Shown: positions 24,440 to 35,632 of the stretch, piece after piece
Position numbering within the stretch: the first letter of the stretch is position 1
Layout: every line of letters starts with the position of its first letter
Source: Juglans regia
Lineage: Eukaryota; Streptophyta; Magnoliopsida; Fagales; Juglandaceae
Assembly (NCBI RefSeq): GCF_001411555.2
Contig: NC_049909.1
Location: 19,392,623 to 19,456,622, forward strand
Direction: 5' to 3'
DNA length: 64,000 bases
Program-made: the position numbers and the translations under genes
The notes under the pieces: model-generated
Databases searched by the model: none
What the model was told of the DNA's origin: nothing
The model's input: only the letters and a program-made list of their open reading frames with translations

Positions 24440-25245
24440 AGTTTTTCCCTTCTTTAATAAATCTTATGACTCTTCATGTTACTGACTTGGTGTTACAGTT
24501 TGTGGAGGGGTCAGATTCTAGTAATTTGGCGCAATTATTTTGTCTTGCTTGGGGGTTCTGGTATCGCAGAAACAAGTTTGAAATTGAAAAAATTAGATTA
24601 AGTCCAAGGCATGTCATTAATCATTCTTTGGGTCTCTTGCATAGTTACAAAGCTATTGCTGTCAGTTCCAAGATGCAGATAAAGGACCAGTTCAGTTGGA
24701 GGCCTCCTCCTCAGGGAGTACTCCTCCTCAGGGAGTACTCAAGCTAAATACAGATGGTGCAATGTTTTCCAATCTACAAAAGGCTGGTATTGGTGTCATT
24801 TTAAAGGATGCATCCGGGATGGTGGTAATGGCAGCTTCTAAACATGAACCAGAGGTGGAAGAACCAGAGGCTATTGAATTGTTGGCAATTTTCAGAGGCA
24901 TGCATTTTTGTTCTACTATGGGCATTGCGCAAATTGAAATAGAATCTGATTGTTTGTTGATGATTCAGTCATTGCAGAAGGAGGATATATATGTTGGATT
25001 CCATGCTTGGAAACTTGTTTTCTGAAATTAAAAGACTATGCAGTTGTTTTGAGAGTATTTCTTTTAAACATGTTTATAGAGAGGGTAATAGGGCTGCTCA
25101 TGAGCTAGCTCGTTATGCTTGGAGAGTTGATGATCTTGAAATGTGATGGGATAGTATTCCAGATTTTCTTTCTCGAACCTTATGGTTTGATAAATGTCTG
25201 TAATCTTTTTTTATCTCAATGATGAAGTTGGTATTTATCAAAAAA
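24440..25245 (+). mobile_element. LINE (non-LTR retrotransposon) 3' fragment with RNase H domain
   Basis: Encodes a plant LINE C-terminal RNase H-like domain (RVT_3 type): GVLKLNTDGA, GIGVILKDASG, EAIELLAIFRGM, IEIESDCLLMIQSLQ, then in another frame VYREGNRAAHELARYAW and WDSIPDFLSRTL. D, E and D of the RNase H core are visible (NTDGA, PEAIELLA, ESD). It is 5'-truncated, as usual for LINEs. A 17-bp tandem duplication at 24704-24737 (CTCCTCCTCAGGGAGTA twice) shifts the frame, and another shift follows IYVGFHAWK. It ends near ATTTATCAAAAAAG, a typical LINE tail. Confidence 0.85.
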
Positions 25246-25624
25246 GAAATTCTCGGCATCATGCACTAACAATTTTTTTGTTCTTTATTTTTTTCTTGAG
25301 AATATTTTGTTTTTATGGAATCAGATTTATTGAAGAAAGCATTATTAATGGCTTATTCTACATGTTGATCACAGGTTCTTTCATATATAGCTTTATATAA
25401 TAGCTTGCTTGTAATTAGTACTGTTTTTACTTATGTATATAAGTGATCTGGTTCTGAAATTTTCTTTGAAACCTTCAATTATTATTTTTTTAATTAAAGG
25501 TATCATTTCCCTTCAATCCCCTTATAATTAAAGAGAAGCGAAATGAACTCATGGGTCAGGGTATCTAATTGGAAAGATATCCAGTTACAAATCAGTATTG
25601 TTGCATCTATAAGTGTGCCTTTTT
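25246..25624 (+). promoter_or_regulatory. remnant promoter region of DIR1
   Basis: Shares long stretches with the upstream regions of DIR2 (33340-33660) and DIR3 (45080-45360): the TCTACATGTTGATCACAGG block and the imperfect palindrome with arms GGGTATCT (25559-25566) and AGATATCC (25575-25582). A deletion joins the AAGTGTG block directly to coding sequence, removing the TATA region and start codon that the paralogues have. Confidence 0.65.
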
Positions 25625-26572
25625 CATTGTTTAATGATTCTCTAATTTCTCATCCTTGTAATTAGCCAATCTGCTTTGGCATCCCGAAATTCAGTTAGAC
25701 ATCGATAAGCATGCAAGCATCTCCAGCTATTTTACCACGACATTTTCTTCAATGGTACGGATGCTGCAAACGCAACAACGACCAAAGTTGCAAACGAGAC
25801 AGATCAGCGTGGCGATTTCCACTTTGGCAGGCTGGTTGTGTTCGATGATCCTATTACAGTAGACAACCATCTTCTGTCTCCTCCAGTTGCACGAGCTCAA
25901 GGGTTCTTTTTCTACAACAAGAAGGATGATTTCAATGCATGGTTTGCCTACACTTTGGTCTTCAACTCGAGCCAGCACAAAGGCACCATAAATATTATGG
26001 GTGTAGTTTTGATGGTGGAGAAGAGTCGGGATTTCTCAGTGGTTGGTGGGACAGGAGACTTTTTCATGACTCGGAGGATCGTGACCATCCAGACCGACGT
26101 GACTTTTGAGTAGGGCTGTACAGAAACCGACAGCATCGGCCGCTACCGACGCGAACCGACCGGCCGCGTCAGGAACCGGCCGGAACCGGTGGAGAACCGG
26201 TCGGCGTGCGGTGGAAATTTCAAGAAACCGATGTTCAGCGGTTCGGTCTCGATTTGAAGCTGGACCAGACCGCTGAACCAACCGATATAATAAAATCCTT
26301 TTTTTTTTTTTAAATATACCTTTATCAAAACGGCGTCGTTCCACTTAAGTTTAAGTTGAACGGCGCCGTTTTAGTTAATAAGTACTGCAACTGATACTAG
26401 AAACGACGCCGTTTGGCATTAAACCAAACGTCGTCGTTTTATTAAGGACGTAAGAAAAAAATAATAAGTCTGAAACGACGCCGTTCCACTTATACTTAAG
26501 TGAAACGGCGTCGTTTCATTAAGAGTATTCTTCTTCTTCCCCGATCTTCTTCTTCCCTAACTCTCCTCTGTA

Positions 26573-26606
<34 letters not shown>

Positions 26607-26891
26607 GTAACTCTCTCTCTCTCCTATGCATCTCTCCCTCTCTCATAATTATCTCACTAGAACCGCCAAAGAACCGACGCAGACCGAGAACAGGCAGAGA
26701 ACTGCCTCGATCGGTGTCCTCCTCGCCATCGACCGGTTACGGTCGGCACCTCATCCATTTTTCCAGACGTCAGTCGGCGTCGGTTTTGCCCAAAAACCGC
26801 GCCGACGACGTCGGTTTTCACCCCTACTTTTGAGGGCGACTTCTATTTTCGCCTCAAGATGGATATTAAGACGTTATAGGAATGTTATTAA
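25625..26891 (+). pseudogene. dirigent protein pseudogene DIR1, split by a hAT element
   Basis: Homologous over its length to DIR3. The coding parts are 25625-26110 and 26835-26891, with the TSD and hAT element between. Readable segments: [14 protein letters not shown] (end of signal peptide), [75 protein letters not shown] and, after the insertion, [10 protein letters not shown]. Lesions: the start codon and TATA region are missing; TAA replaces the Glu codon after RHR (CGATAAGCATGC); there is a 3-bp insertion before TTTTGAG; the hAT is inserted in the last part; and TAG stands near the C-terminus where the paralogue has Tyr. It cannot make a functional dirigent protein. Confidence 0.92.
26111..26826. 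mobile_element. hAT-like non-autonomous element in DIR1 (716 bp)
   Basis: 8-bp target duplication CTTTTGAG at 26103-26110 and 26827-26834; DIR2 and DIR3 have this octamer once. Ends TAGGGCTGTACAGAAACC and GGTTTTCACCCCTA are inverted repeats. Subterminal regions are rich in ACCGG/CCGGT motifs. The interior has six variants of AACGACGCCGTT, including the perfect palindrome AACGGCGCCGTT near 26359, and a (CT)n microsatellite at 26577-26602. No transposase coding. A related element lies at 40634-41318. Confidence 0.9.
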
Positions 26892-27043
26892 TTAGACATG
26901 GAATTAATGTGAGTCATATACATACATACATATATATATTTGTGTAAGTATGTTGACATGCATGTGTATGTGGGTACCGCTGCTTTGAATAACAAGCTCA
27001 TTAGCGAGCAAGCGCAGCATGCAGGCATGCACTATATCATGTA
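26892..27043. other. DIR1 3' flank
   Basis: Homologous to 34426-34590 behind DIR2 (GACATGCATG..., ATAACAAGCT, TATATCATGT...). The homology is interrupted by the copia insertion and resumes at about 31640. Confidence 0.6.
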
Positions 27044-27048
27044 CTATC

Positions 27049-27221
27049 TGTCAGAAGAATAATTGTGAATAGCTGAAATCCATGTTTTGTATTGAGGGAC
27101 AATGTCTCTTTTATAGAGTTTACAAGAATATTTCAGTTACAAGAAAACTAATAAGATGATGACAAGTGTAAAGTCTAGAATATTCTAAGAATTCTGTAAA
27201 ACTAATTTATCTAGGTTAATA
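27049..27221 (-). repeat. 3' LTR of copia element (173 bp)
   Basis: Begins TGTCAGAAGAATAATTGTGA on the plus strand and ends GGTTAATA. Paired with 31451-31623. Confidence 0.93.
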
Positions 27222-27508
27222 CGTCCCCTCGAGTCCAATGGGGTTTCAACCACAGTGAGACTCGTTCTAAACCTAAAAAATGTATCAGAAACTAAGGGAT
27301 TTGTCAGCACATCAGCCAACTGATCTTTGGAACTGCAGTGGGCAACTGTTAGACCCCGATCACGAACAAAGTGATAATCAATGTCCATATGCTTCGTCTT
27401 GGAGTGATAAACAGGATTGGCAGATAAATATGTTGCTCCAATGTTATCACACCACAAAGTTGGAGATTTAGGAAGGAATAGACCCAACTCCCGAATCAGT
27501 TTTTGCAA
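27185..27508 (-). pseudogene. copia RNase H C-terminal part
   Basis: Encodes LWCDNIGATYLSANPVYHSK, TKHMDIDYHFVRDR and SKDQLADVLTNPL, the end of the copia RNase H. It is out of frame with the RT piece upstream (break at about 27510-27585). Confidence 0.85.
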
Positions 27509-27580
27509 CCAAATTAATTCTGCAGCAGTGGATGCAAGTGAGTTGTATTCTGCTTCTGTACTTGATCTTGCAACTGTCTT

Positions 27581-28701
27581 TTATTTCTTTGAACTCCAGG
27601 AAATAAGATGATTTCCCAAATAAACACAGGAACCAGATGTGGATATTCTGTCATCTGGGCATCCTGCCCAATCTGCATCTGAGTATGCGTGAAGAGTGAA
27701 GGGTAAGGAGAATTTGAACATCAAGCCATAATTAATTATGGCCCTAAGATACCTCAAAATTCTCTTAACAGCAGACCAATGAGATTGTTTTGGGGAATGC
27801 ATGAATTGACATACTTTCTTTACTGAGAAGGATATATCAGGTCTAGTAAAAGACAAATATTGTAAAGCACCAACTATACTTCTAAACAAAGTAGTATCAT
27901 CAAAGGAGGGAGTATCAAACTGTGAGCGTTTGAGAGATGCAGACATAGGAGAAGCGATGGGTTTAGCATGAATCATGTTGCTTCTAACAAGTAAGTCTTT
28001 GATGTACTTACGTTGGGAAAGAAAAAGTCCAGAGTCAGAGTAGTCAATTTCGAGACCAAGGAAATAAGAGAGCTTTCCTAGATCCTTGATAGGGAATGCA
28101 AGACCCAAATCATTGATAAAGCTGTTAATGGCACTCGGCTTGGATGATGTCAGAACAAAATCATCAACATAAATCAGCAAGAACATGTGTAAATCACCAT
28201 GATTCAATATGAACAGAGGCGGATTAGATTGAGAAGCAGAAAAGCCATAACCAGTTAACCAAGAGCTTAATTGTGCAAACCAGGCCCTTGGGGCCTGCTT
28301 CAGACCATAAATCACTTTATGAAGCTTGCAAACATGCTGAGGAAAATTTTGATCAATAAAGCCCTGAGGCTGTTGCATGTAAACAATATCAGACAAGGAT
28401 CCATGTAAAAGGCATTTTGTATATCCAACTGGCGTAGAGGCCAGCCACGAGTCACAGCAATAGAGAGAACCAAACGTAGGGTAGTTGGTTTGACTACCGG
28501 ACTAAAAGTATCATGGTAATCAAGGCCAGGTTGTTGGTGATAGCCTTTAGCTACCAGCCTGGCCTTTCTACGTTCCAAAGTTCCATCAGAGTTAAATTTG
28601 GTTTTAAAAACCCAATGACAACCAAGAACATTATATGAGGGATCAGAGGGTACCAAACTCCAGGTTTTGGTGTGAAGGAGCGCATTATGCTCTTGAGACA
28701 T
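27581..28701 (-). pseudogene. copia reverse transcriptase, frameshifted
   Basis: 28701-28400 encodes [29 protein letters not shown] and [16 protein letters not shown]. After a frame change near 28400 it continues as [34 protein letters not shown], the catalytic YVDD, FLGLEIDYSDSGLFLSQRKY and the tether/RNase H entry YSDADWAGCPDDR, stopping at 27581. A 5-base or similar loss near LDIQNAF explains the shift. Confidence 0.88.
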
Positions 28702-28722
28702 TGCATCTCGCCACTCTGAAAA

Positions 28723-30195
28723 TTAGGATGCGACTGAGAAGCTTGAAGGATCATCTGGTACCGTAGCCATGGAGAGAAAACAGTGCCGTGATGGAAACGG
28801 AATGGTGCCATCTGTGGAAGTACAGGGACGAGAGGAATTTGTTTTGCTTCGAGTGATGATGAGAGACCGTGGTGATCGAAGAATAGAAGAAGAAGAAGAA
28901 GGAGCATTTACAGGAGTGGAAGATGAGAAATGGTCGAGAAGATTAAGAGTAGAAGAAGACGGAAGCAGCGGCGCAATAGATGAGGAATTGTCTGGAGAAT
29001 TAGGGTTAGATGTGTTTGACGAGGAACGACCGGGTAATGGAGTGGGCGGTAATGGGCTAGATGAAGTATTGGTGGGTAATGGATTGAGCGAATCTATTAT
29101 TGGGCCAGGGCATGGACCAAGGATAGATTGAGGGAATAGGGGTAAGTGAGTAGAGGGTATGAACGGGGCTGGAGGTGTGGTTTTAATGGGCTCCAAAAAG
29201 GGAAACTCATCTTCATGAAAAGTCACATCTCTTGAAATATATAGCCTATTGGACTTAAGATCCAAACACTTATATCCTTTGTGATGTGGACTATAGCCCA
29301 AGAACAAACATGGAGTAGACCGAAAGAGAAGTTTATTTTTATTGTATGGTATGAGATTGGGAAAACATTTGCAACCAAAAGCTTTGAAGAAGTTATAATC
29401 TGGATCATGGTTGAAAACAATTGAATGGGGAGATTTATTGTTGAGAATTTTTGTGGGTAGAAGATTAATTAAATATACTGCTGTTTCAAAAGCATCAGAC
29501 CAATATGATTTAGGAAGAGAAGCATGGGCTAGCAAAGCAAGCCCAGTTTCGATAATATGTCGATGCTTTCTTTCAACTATACCATTTTGTTGATGCGTAT
29601 GGGGACAAGAAAGTCTATGAGAGATGCCAAGTTTTTGACAAATTGATGTGAGAGGTTGGAACTCACCTCCACCATCCGTTTGAATTGTAATTAATTTGAC
29701 ATTGAATAGTCGTTCAACGTGAGATAGAAATATGTGGAAAATATGTTGAACATCAGATTTTAGTTTAAGCAGATAAAACCATGTGTAACGAGTGAAGTGA
29801 TGCATAAATGAAGCATAATATTTAAAACCAAGCCTTGAATTAATCGGAGCTAGGCCCCAAAGGTCCACACTGACTACTTGTAAGGGCCTTGTGTAAACGG
29901 CCCAACTGGAATCAAAAGCCAACTGATGGCATTTAGCCAAGGGGCACTCGGAACAATTGAGAGGCTTTTTGTTGGAAACAAATGACAAACAGTTGGAGTG
30001 TAAAATTTTAAAGACAAGCTCGAGCGACGGGTGCCCTAGACGCCTATGCCAATTTGAAACAGAGGTCCTTTCACCAAGCGCAGCAGAAGGATAAGTTTGA
30101 AGAGATGAGGACGAGCTCAGAGAAGAAGGGAAGACGTAGAGACCATTACGAGTTGGACCTGTGAGGAGGATTTTCTGGGTCCGGGTGTCCTTCAC
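28723..30195 (-). CDS. copia integrase region, long open frame
   Basis: About 490 codons without a stop. GAG-pre-integrase WHRRLGHPSLELVFKIL with a zinc-finger-like CSECPLAKCH is followed by the integrase core with D (VDLWGL), D (TDGGGEF) and E (GIVERKHR) of the DDE triad, and the usual KAFGCKCFP and LFLGYSP segments. The C-terminal part is Ser/Pro/Thr-rich. This is a piece of a polyprotein, not an independent gene. The neighbouring RT is in another frame. Confidence 0.88.
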   Translation of the reverse strand: MKDTRTQKILLTGPTRNGLYVFPSSLSSSSSLQTYPSAALGERTSVSNWHRRLGHPSLELVFKILHSNCLSFVSNKKPLNCSECPLAKCHQLAFDSSWAVYTRPLQVVSVDLWGLAPINSRLGFKYYASFMHHFTRYTWFYLLKLKSDVQHIFHIFLSHVERLFNVKLITIQTDGGGEFQPLTSICQKLGISHRLSCPHTHQQNGIVERKHRHIIETGLALLAHASLPKSYWSDAFETAVYLINLLPTKILNNKSPHSIVFNHDPDYNFFKAFGCKCFPNLIPYNKNKLLFRSTPCLFLGYSPHHKGYKCLDLKSNRLYISRDVTFHEDEFPFLEPIKTTPPAPFIPSTHLPLFPQSILGPCPGPIIDSLNPLPTNTSSSPLPPTPLPGRSSSNTSNPNSPDNSSSIAPLLPSSSTLNLLDHFSSSTPVNAPSSSSSILRSPRSLIITRSKTNSSRPCTSTDGTIPFPSRHCFLSMATVPDDPSSFSVAS

Positions 30196-30216
30196 AGAGA
30201 AATGAGTAGAGTGAAA

Positions 30217-31412
30217 CTAAAAGAAACAATTATTATTGATGCAAAATTGAAGAACTAAGACTAGATTTTTGGTGATGTTAGGTACATGAAGAAGGTAGCA
30301 TAAACGAAAATTAGAGGAGTTTAAATGAAAGAGAGAGTCACCAAAATTCTGAATTGGAAGACAAGATCCATCTGCAACACGGATTGCTTCAGGTCCATGA
30401 TATGGCTCAGATGACAAGTTCAAGTTGCTCAAGTCGCTGGTTATGTGATGGGTAGCAGCTGAGTCAGGGTACCAAGTTGAATCGGAGCTAGTGTTTTGGT
30501 TGTGGGAAGAGGTATAATTTGCAGAAAATGATTGGGGTGGATCATATTGATAGGAATGATCAAATCTATGGTAGCATTGGAGGGCAACATGACTTGATTT
30601 CTGGCATACTTGACAGGTAGGGTGAGGCCCACTAGGTGCTTGATGGGTGTTCCCTGAGGACTGAGAGAACTATCTCCCACCACGAGAGTGATGATGACCC
30701 CTCCCGCGGCCTTGTCTTCCACCACGAAAGGGAGCACGACCACGTGTATCCCGAGAGAAAGTGAAATTTGCTGAAAGTTCAAGAAGAATTTTGAGACATG
30801 GCTCAGTCTATTTTCTTGGACAAGTAAGAGTTGATAGAGTTCATGGGAGGTTAAGGGTTCAGCGCGAGTTGTAACAGAAGTTACGAAACTCTCATAAGCA
30901 GGCCCTAAACCAGTGAGAAGATAAGTAACAAGGTCTTTTTCAGGAATAAGGGAGACAGTTGCTGCAAGGGTGTCGGCGAGATTTCGAACTTTCCCAAAAT
31001 AATCAGAGATAGTTTGATCTCCACGAGAAAGGTGAGTCAATTGATATCTGATTTGGAAGTCTTTTGCCTGTGATTGAGAGGTAAACATGGACATCAAGGA
31101 AAGCCATAAGGCTCTAGAGGTTTTGGCTGAGAGAACATGGCTACTAATTGAATCGGAAAGAAAGGTAAAAAGTATACTGAGCACAAGTTGATCTGTGCGT
31201 GTCTAGGAAAAAAACTTAGGGTTGGTCTGTTTGGTGGGGAATTCCGTGGTGATAGGCAAGAATTGAGAAGGGCAAAGCAGAGTTCCATTGACATATCCAT
31301 AGAGATCTTGCCCTCTAAGGTATGCCGAGATCTGCATTTTCCATAACAAAAAATTTTCAGTTGTTAGCTTGGTAGTAACAACATGTGAGGAAGATGAAAT
31401 AGAGGAGGCCAT
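30217..31412 (-). pseudogene. copia gag and protease, frameshifted
   Basis: Starts MASSISSSSHVVTTKLT at 31412. The gag (UBN2-type) continues in a shifted frame (31184-30441: KDFQIRYQLTHLSRGDQTIS, LLVQENRL). The CCHC knuckle CQVCQKSSHVALQC near 30600 is in yet another frame. The protease centre WYPDSAATHH lies near 30470, followed by a GAG-pre-integrase lead (30432-30217). At least three frame changes make it non-functional. Confidence 0.85.
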
Positions 31413-31450
31413 GGATCAAGATGACTCCTAGTCGAGCAGCTTTGATACCA

Positions 31451-31623
31451 TGTCAGAAGAATAATTGTGAATAGCTGAAATCCATGTTTTGTATTGAGGG
31501 ACAGTGTCCCTTTTATAGAGTTTACAAGAATATTTCAATTACAAGAAAACTAATAAGATGATGACAAGTGTAAAGTCTAGAATATTCTAAGAATTCTGTA
31601 AAACTAATTTATCTAGGTTAATA
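31451..31623 (-). repeat. 5' LTR of copia element (173 bp)
   Basis: Same length and sequence as 27049-27221 except for three transitions (two in the GGGACA-TGTC-CTTTTAT stretch, one in ATTTCA-TTACAAG). The primer binding site lies directly at its internal edge. Confidence 0.93.
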
Positions 31624-31734
31624 CTATCATCTAGTACCGCAACCCTGACCTCTTAGGCTGCAAATAAATTTATCTTCTTTAATTGCTACTTTTATTTGCA
31701 TTGTCTCCTTAAATATAAAAAGCAAGAAAAAAGC

Positions 31735-32979
31735 TATATGCAGTCGCCTGTTGCAAGCGCGGGGCAAACACGTCTGACGTAGAAAAATTAAAAATGAACC
31801 GTTTTGTGTTTGACCCCTCGAATCTCCCTCTTTCTATTTTTCTCCCTCTCTGTTTTTCGCTGATTTCTCAATTGTTTGTCTTTTTCTTCATTCTTCTTTG
31901 ATTGCTTGCTCTGAATGTGGTGTTGTTCATCTTCTTCTTCTTTTCATTATAGATCATTTTACAGCAAAACGTTTTGTCTTCAGCAAAACGTTTCATTTCG
32001 TTTCGTTTGGGTCTTCTTCCATTTCATCTTCAGCAAAACGTTTACAAATGACACGCTTGACCTCCATTTTGCAGGATCATACGAAAACTCACCAAACAAT
32101 GCCACATAGCGATCTGGCCTGGGTTGAAAAGAAAGCCATACTTTTCAGAAACCACACTAAAAACCAATTTTAGTGAAATTTCCCTTCTTAAAAGCAAATA
32201 GCAGGCTTAATATGACTACTCCCACATACACACTACACTGAAGGCACAGCAGTGTATTGTGAAGCTATCATTTTCTCCAATTAATCTGATACAGGGCAGT
32301 AATCGGAAAATTTCACATTGATAGAAGGCATCCAACTTGCTGAGAATGAACGCAAAACAAAAAAAAAGTAAATAAATAACAGTTCTTCAATTCCCCAAGA
32401 TTCTCTTATAACTTGCAGACATATTAAACAATATAGAGATCGCATACATCACTAGAAAATCACAAATCATGTCAAGAAAATAGTATTCGCGCCTCTGCTT
32501 TTGAAGGCAAACTTAACTTACCAATGAATTTGCAATAAATCAATGTAATCGGTGCCGAGGCGCTTAAGGCTTTTCTCTACACTTTCTTTAATATTTGCAG
32601 CGTCGACCCGTAAAATCTTATCATTGTTTGGGTCTTCTTCCTACACATGCCTCAGACTGGGTTCCTGTAATTTGCTCTTTTGATTTCTCACGAAAATCAC
32701 TTGAAGACCGCAAACCCAGCTCCTTACGGACACATCCACTTGAAAAGAGAGCACACATCCACTTGAAGACCACGAAGATGAAGACGAGCTCGAGAAGACA
32801 ATTGAAGACGAAGACCTACTCCCAACCAAAGAAGAATTAATTCGAGATCTGTATTCTTTGCCTCTGTCTTTTTTTTTTAAAAAAAATTTTTTTGTCTGTT
32901 TCCGTGTGTTTTTGTTTTATATTAAATATATTAGACGACTCCCCCACGCTTACCCACCGCGACTGTACCTAGAAGAGCT
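31735..32979. mobile_element. Pack-TIR element carrying aldo-keto reductase exons
   Basis: Sits in the DIR1 3' flank, which is uninterrupted behind DIR2 (34600-34700). Candidate target duplication GAAAAAAGC (31726-31734) and GAAAAAGC (32980-32987), 8-9 bp with a one-base difference. Subterminal inverted similarity: CAGTCGC-7 bases-AAGCGCGGGG on the left and, reverse-complemented, CAGTCGC-7 bases-AAGCGTGGGG on the right. No transposase. The superfamily (MULE or hAT) is undecided and the exact ends are approximate. Confidence 0.65.
32045..32623 (-). pseudogene. captured aldo-keto reductase fragment (two exons)
   Basis: Minus strand. The first exon piece, 32623-32522, encodes KILRVDAANIKESVEKSLKR and LGTDYIDLLQIHW up to a GTAAGT donor that splits the Trp codon. 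The intron is 32521-32119 and ends in CAACCCAG. The second exon, 32118 to about 32045, encodes PDRYVALFGEFSYDPAKWRS. The join IHW-PDRY is in phase and matches the plant NADP-dependent aldo/keto reductase family (At1g04420 type). The catalytic Tyr/Lys region upstream and the cofactor-binding C-terminus are absent, so this is a capture remnant, not a gene. Confidence 0.88.
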
Positions 32980-32987
32980 GAAAAAGC

Positions 32988-33299
32988 AAAGCCTTGCTCA
33001 ATTCCCCGTTTTGTTCTTCTTCTTTTTTTCTTTTTTTTTTTTTTGGGTGGTGGCAGATCAACGCAGGATTCTGAGTCCTGTCCTTCCAAATTCTAAATGA
33101 AGGCCAAGATTTCTAAAATTTGACACTCTCAAGTTTATTTCCATCGTGATAATACCATATATTCCCACTAATCGTGCACAATCACGAGAAATATAATAAA
33201 ACTCAAGAAAAACTTTAATTTATCAGACATATATACTCATGATGGCCAACAGACATGCATGAGTACTTGTCACAAAGTTAATTGATCCTTGTAGGCGTC

Positions 33300-33300
<1 letters not shown>
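32988..33300. other. end of DIR1 3' flank / junction with DIR2 unit
   Basis: 33055-33150 is similar to 34690-34770 behind DIR2 and 46158-46235 behind DIR3. At about 33270-33300 the sequence switches to the upstream block shared by DIR2 and DIR3 (TGTAGGCGTCACTA...), which places the tandem-duplication junction here. Confidence 0.55.
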
Positions 33301-34425
<1,125 letters not shown>

Positions 34426-35057
34426 TTAGACATGGAATATTGTGAGTCACATATACATACATATATATATATATATATATTGTATGTTGACATGCATGCA
34501 ATGTATGCACGTACTGCTGCAGCATGCTTTGTATAACAAGCTGCTAGTGAGCAAGTTCAGCATGGTATTGTATCATGTGCTAGCAATATTGTCTCCTCAA
34601 AATAAAAACATGAGAAAGCCAGCTTGCTTCCCCATTTTTGTTGTTCTTCTCTCTCTCTCTCTCCTTTTTTTTTTTTTTTTTTGTGGTGGCATAATGCAGA
34701 ATTCAGACCTTTTAATTTTAAATATTGAATGGTCAAGATTGATCTCTAACATCTGAAACCCTCGAGTTTATATCTACTAATATTGTGATATCGGCCTAAA
34801 ATAAGAGTAGGTAGTATGAGATCTTACATTACTTAGAAAGGGGAAGTTTTAGCTCTTTATAAGGTTCTAATAGAGTTTCAATTGTATCATATTTAATAAG
34901 TCATTTTAGAGTATAAATCATGTGGTTTAAATTTTCCATTAGAGCGTTACAATTAATGATGGTACATAACAATATATAGTACTTCTAGTAGTACTAATAG
35001 TACTACCAATCATGTTGATCATCATGCATGCAGTGAAATAATTAAACTCAAGACTAA
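34426..35057. other. DIR2 3' flank
   Basis: No gene. Contains a (TA)n run (about 34460-34481), a CT/T tract (34650-34682) and the segment that shows the empty site of the Pack element behind DIR1. Confidence 0.55.
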
Positions 35058-35632
35058 TCTATTACTATATATAAAAGTAGAGTAATATAATTTTTACATG
35101 ACATTCTACCCATAAAAGTAGGCATTGTACCCATTAAATTTGAAGTGTTATGTTTATAAAGTGGTAAACCTTTTAAAAACAATGTTTCATTATGAATTAT
35201 TGTAACTTTTAAGTTTCATTTCTTTTCTTACATACAAAGATATAAACCGATTCAAAACTCCACCCAAAAGCACTAATTCAACATTTATATTATTTTTTAT
35301 TTTAAGAGGAGTCATATGACTCCGATGTGGCATTCTACCAATAAAAGTAGGCATTCTACATATTAAACTTGAAATGTTATGTTTATGAAGCGGTAATCCT
35401 TTTAAAAACAATGTTTCATTATGAACTGTTGTAGCTTTTAAGTTTTTTTTTTTTTCTTACATATAAAGATATAAACCGATTCATGTCTCCGCCAAAATGT
35501 ATTATTTCAACATTTATATTATTTCATCGCCCTATAAACTGTTTTGAATTTCTCTACTATAAAACTCGGTCTCTCTCTAAATCTCTCTCTTTCATACATA
35601 ACAATTTGCGCATTGCGCAGGTTATAGACTCG
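35058..35632 (+). mobile_element. probable degenerate Helitron with internal tandem repeat
   Basis: Begins TCTATTACTATATATAAAAG, like the 5' end of many plant Helitrons. It ends with a 5-bp hairpin TGCGC-ATT-GCGCA (35607-35619), then GGTTATAGACTCG before T, where CTCG would be a mutated CTAG. Internally, two copies of a segment of about 200 bp (about 35098-35297 and 35327-35525) share GGCATT, AATGTTTCATTATGAA and AAAGATATAAACCGATTCA. No coding capacity. Confidence 0.55.

Larger units (their letters stand above)
27049..31623 (-). mobile_element. complete but defective Ty1/copia element (4575 bp) with short LTRs
   Basis: Minus-strand element bounded by two 173-bp LTRs (27049-27221 and 31451-31623) that differ at only three positions, all transitions. 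Target duplication CTATC at 27044-27048 and 31624-31628. LTR ends in element orientation are TATTAACC and TCTGACA, a non-canonical TA..CA type. The primer binding site TGGTATCAAAGC follows the 5' LTR and a purine tract (GAGGGGACG) precedes the 3' LTR. Gag, protease, integrase, RT and RNase H are all recognisable in canonical copia order but broken by frameshifts. It lies in the 3' flank of DIR1. Confidence 0.95.

Noticed and set aside
28769..29131. 120-codon acidic frame on the plus strand
   Set aside because: Antisense to the Ser/Pro-rich linker of the copia integrase; not a gene.
32595..32840. 81-codon basic frame next to the reductase fragment
   Set aside because: Lies over the captured reductase exon in antisense and low-complexity GAAGA repeats.
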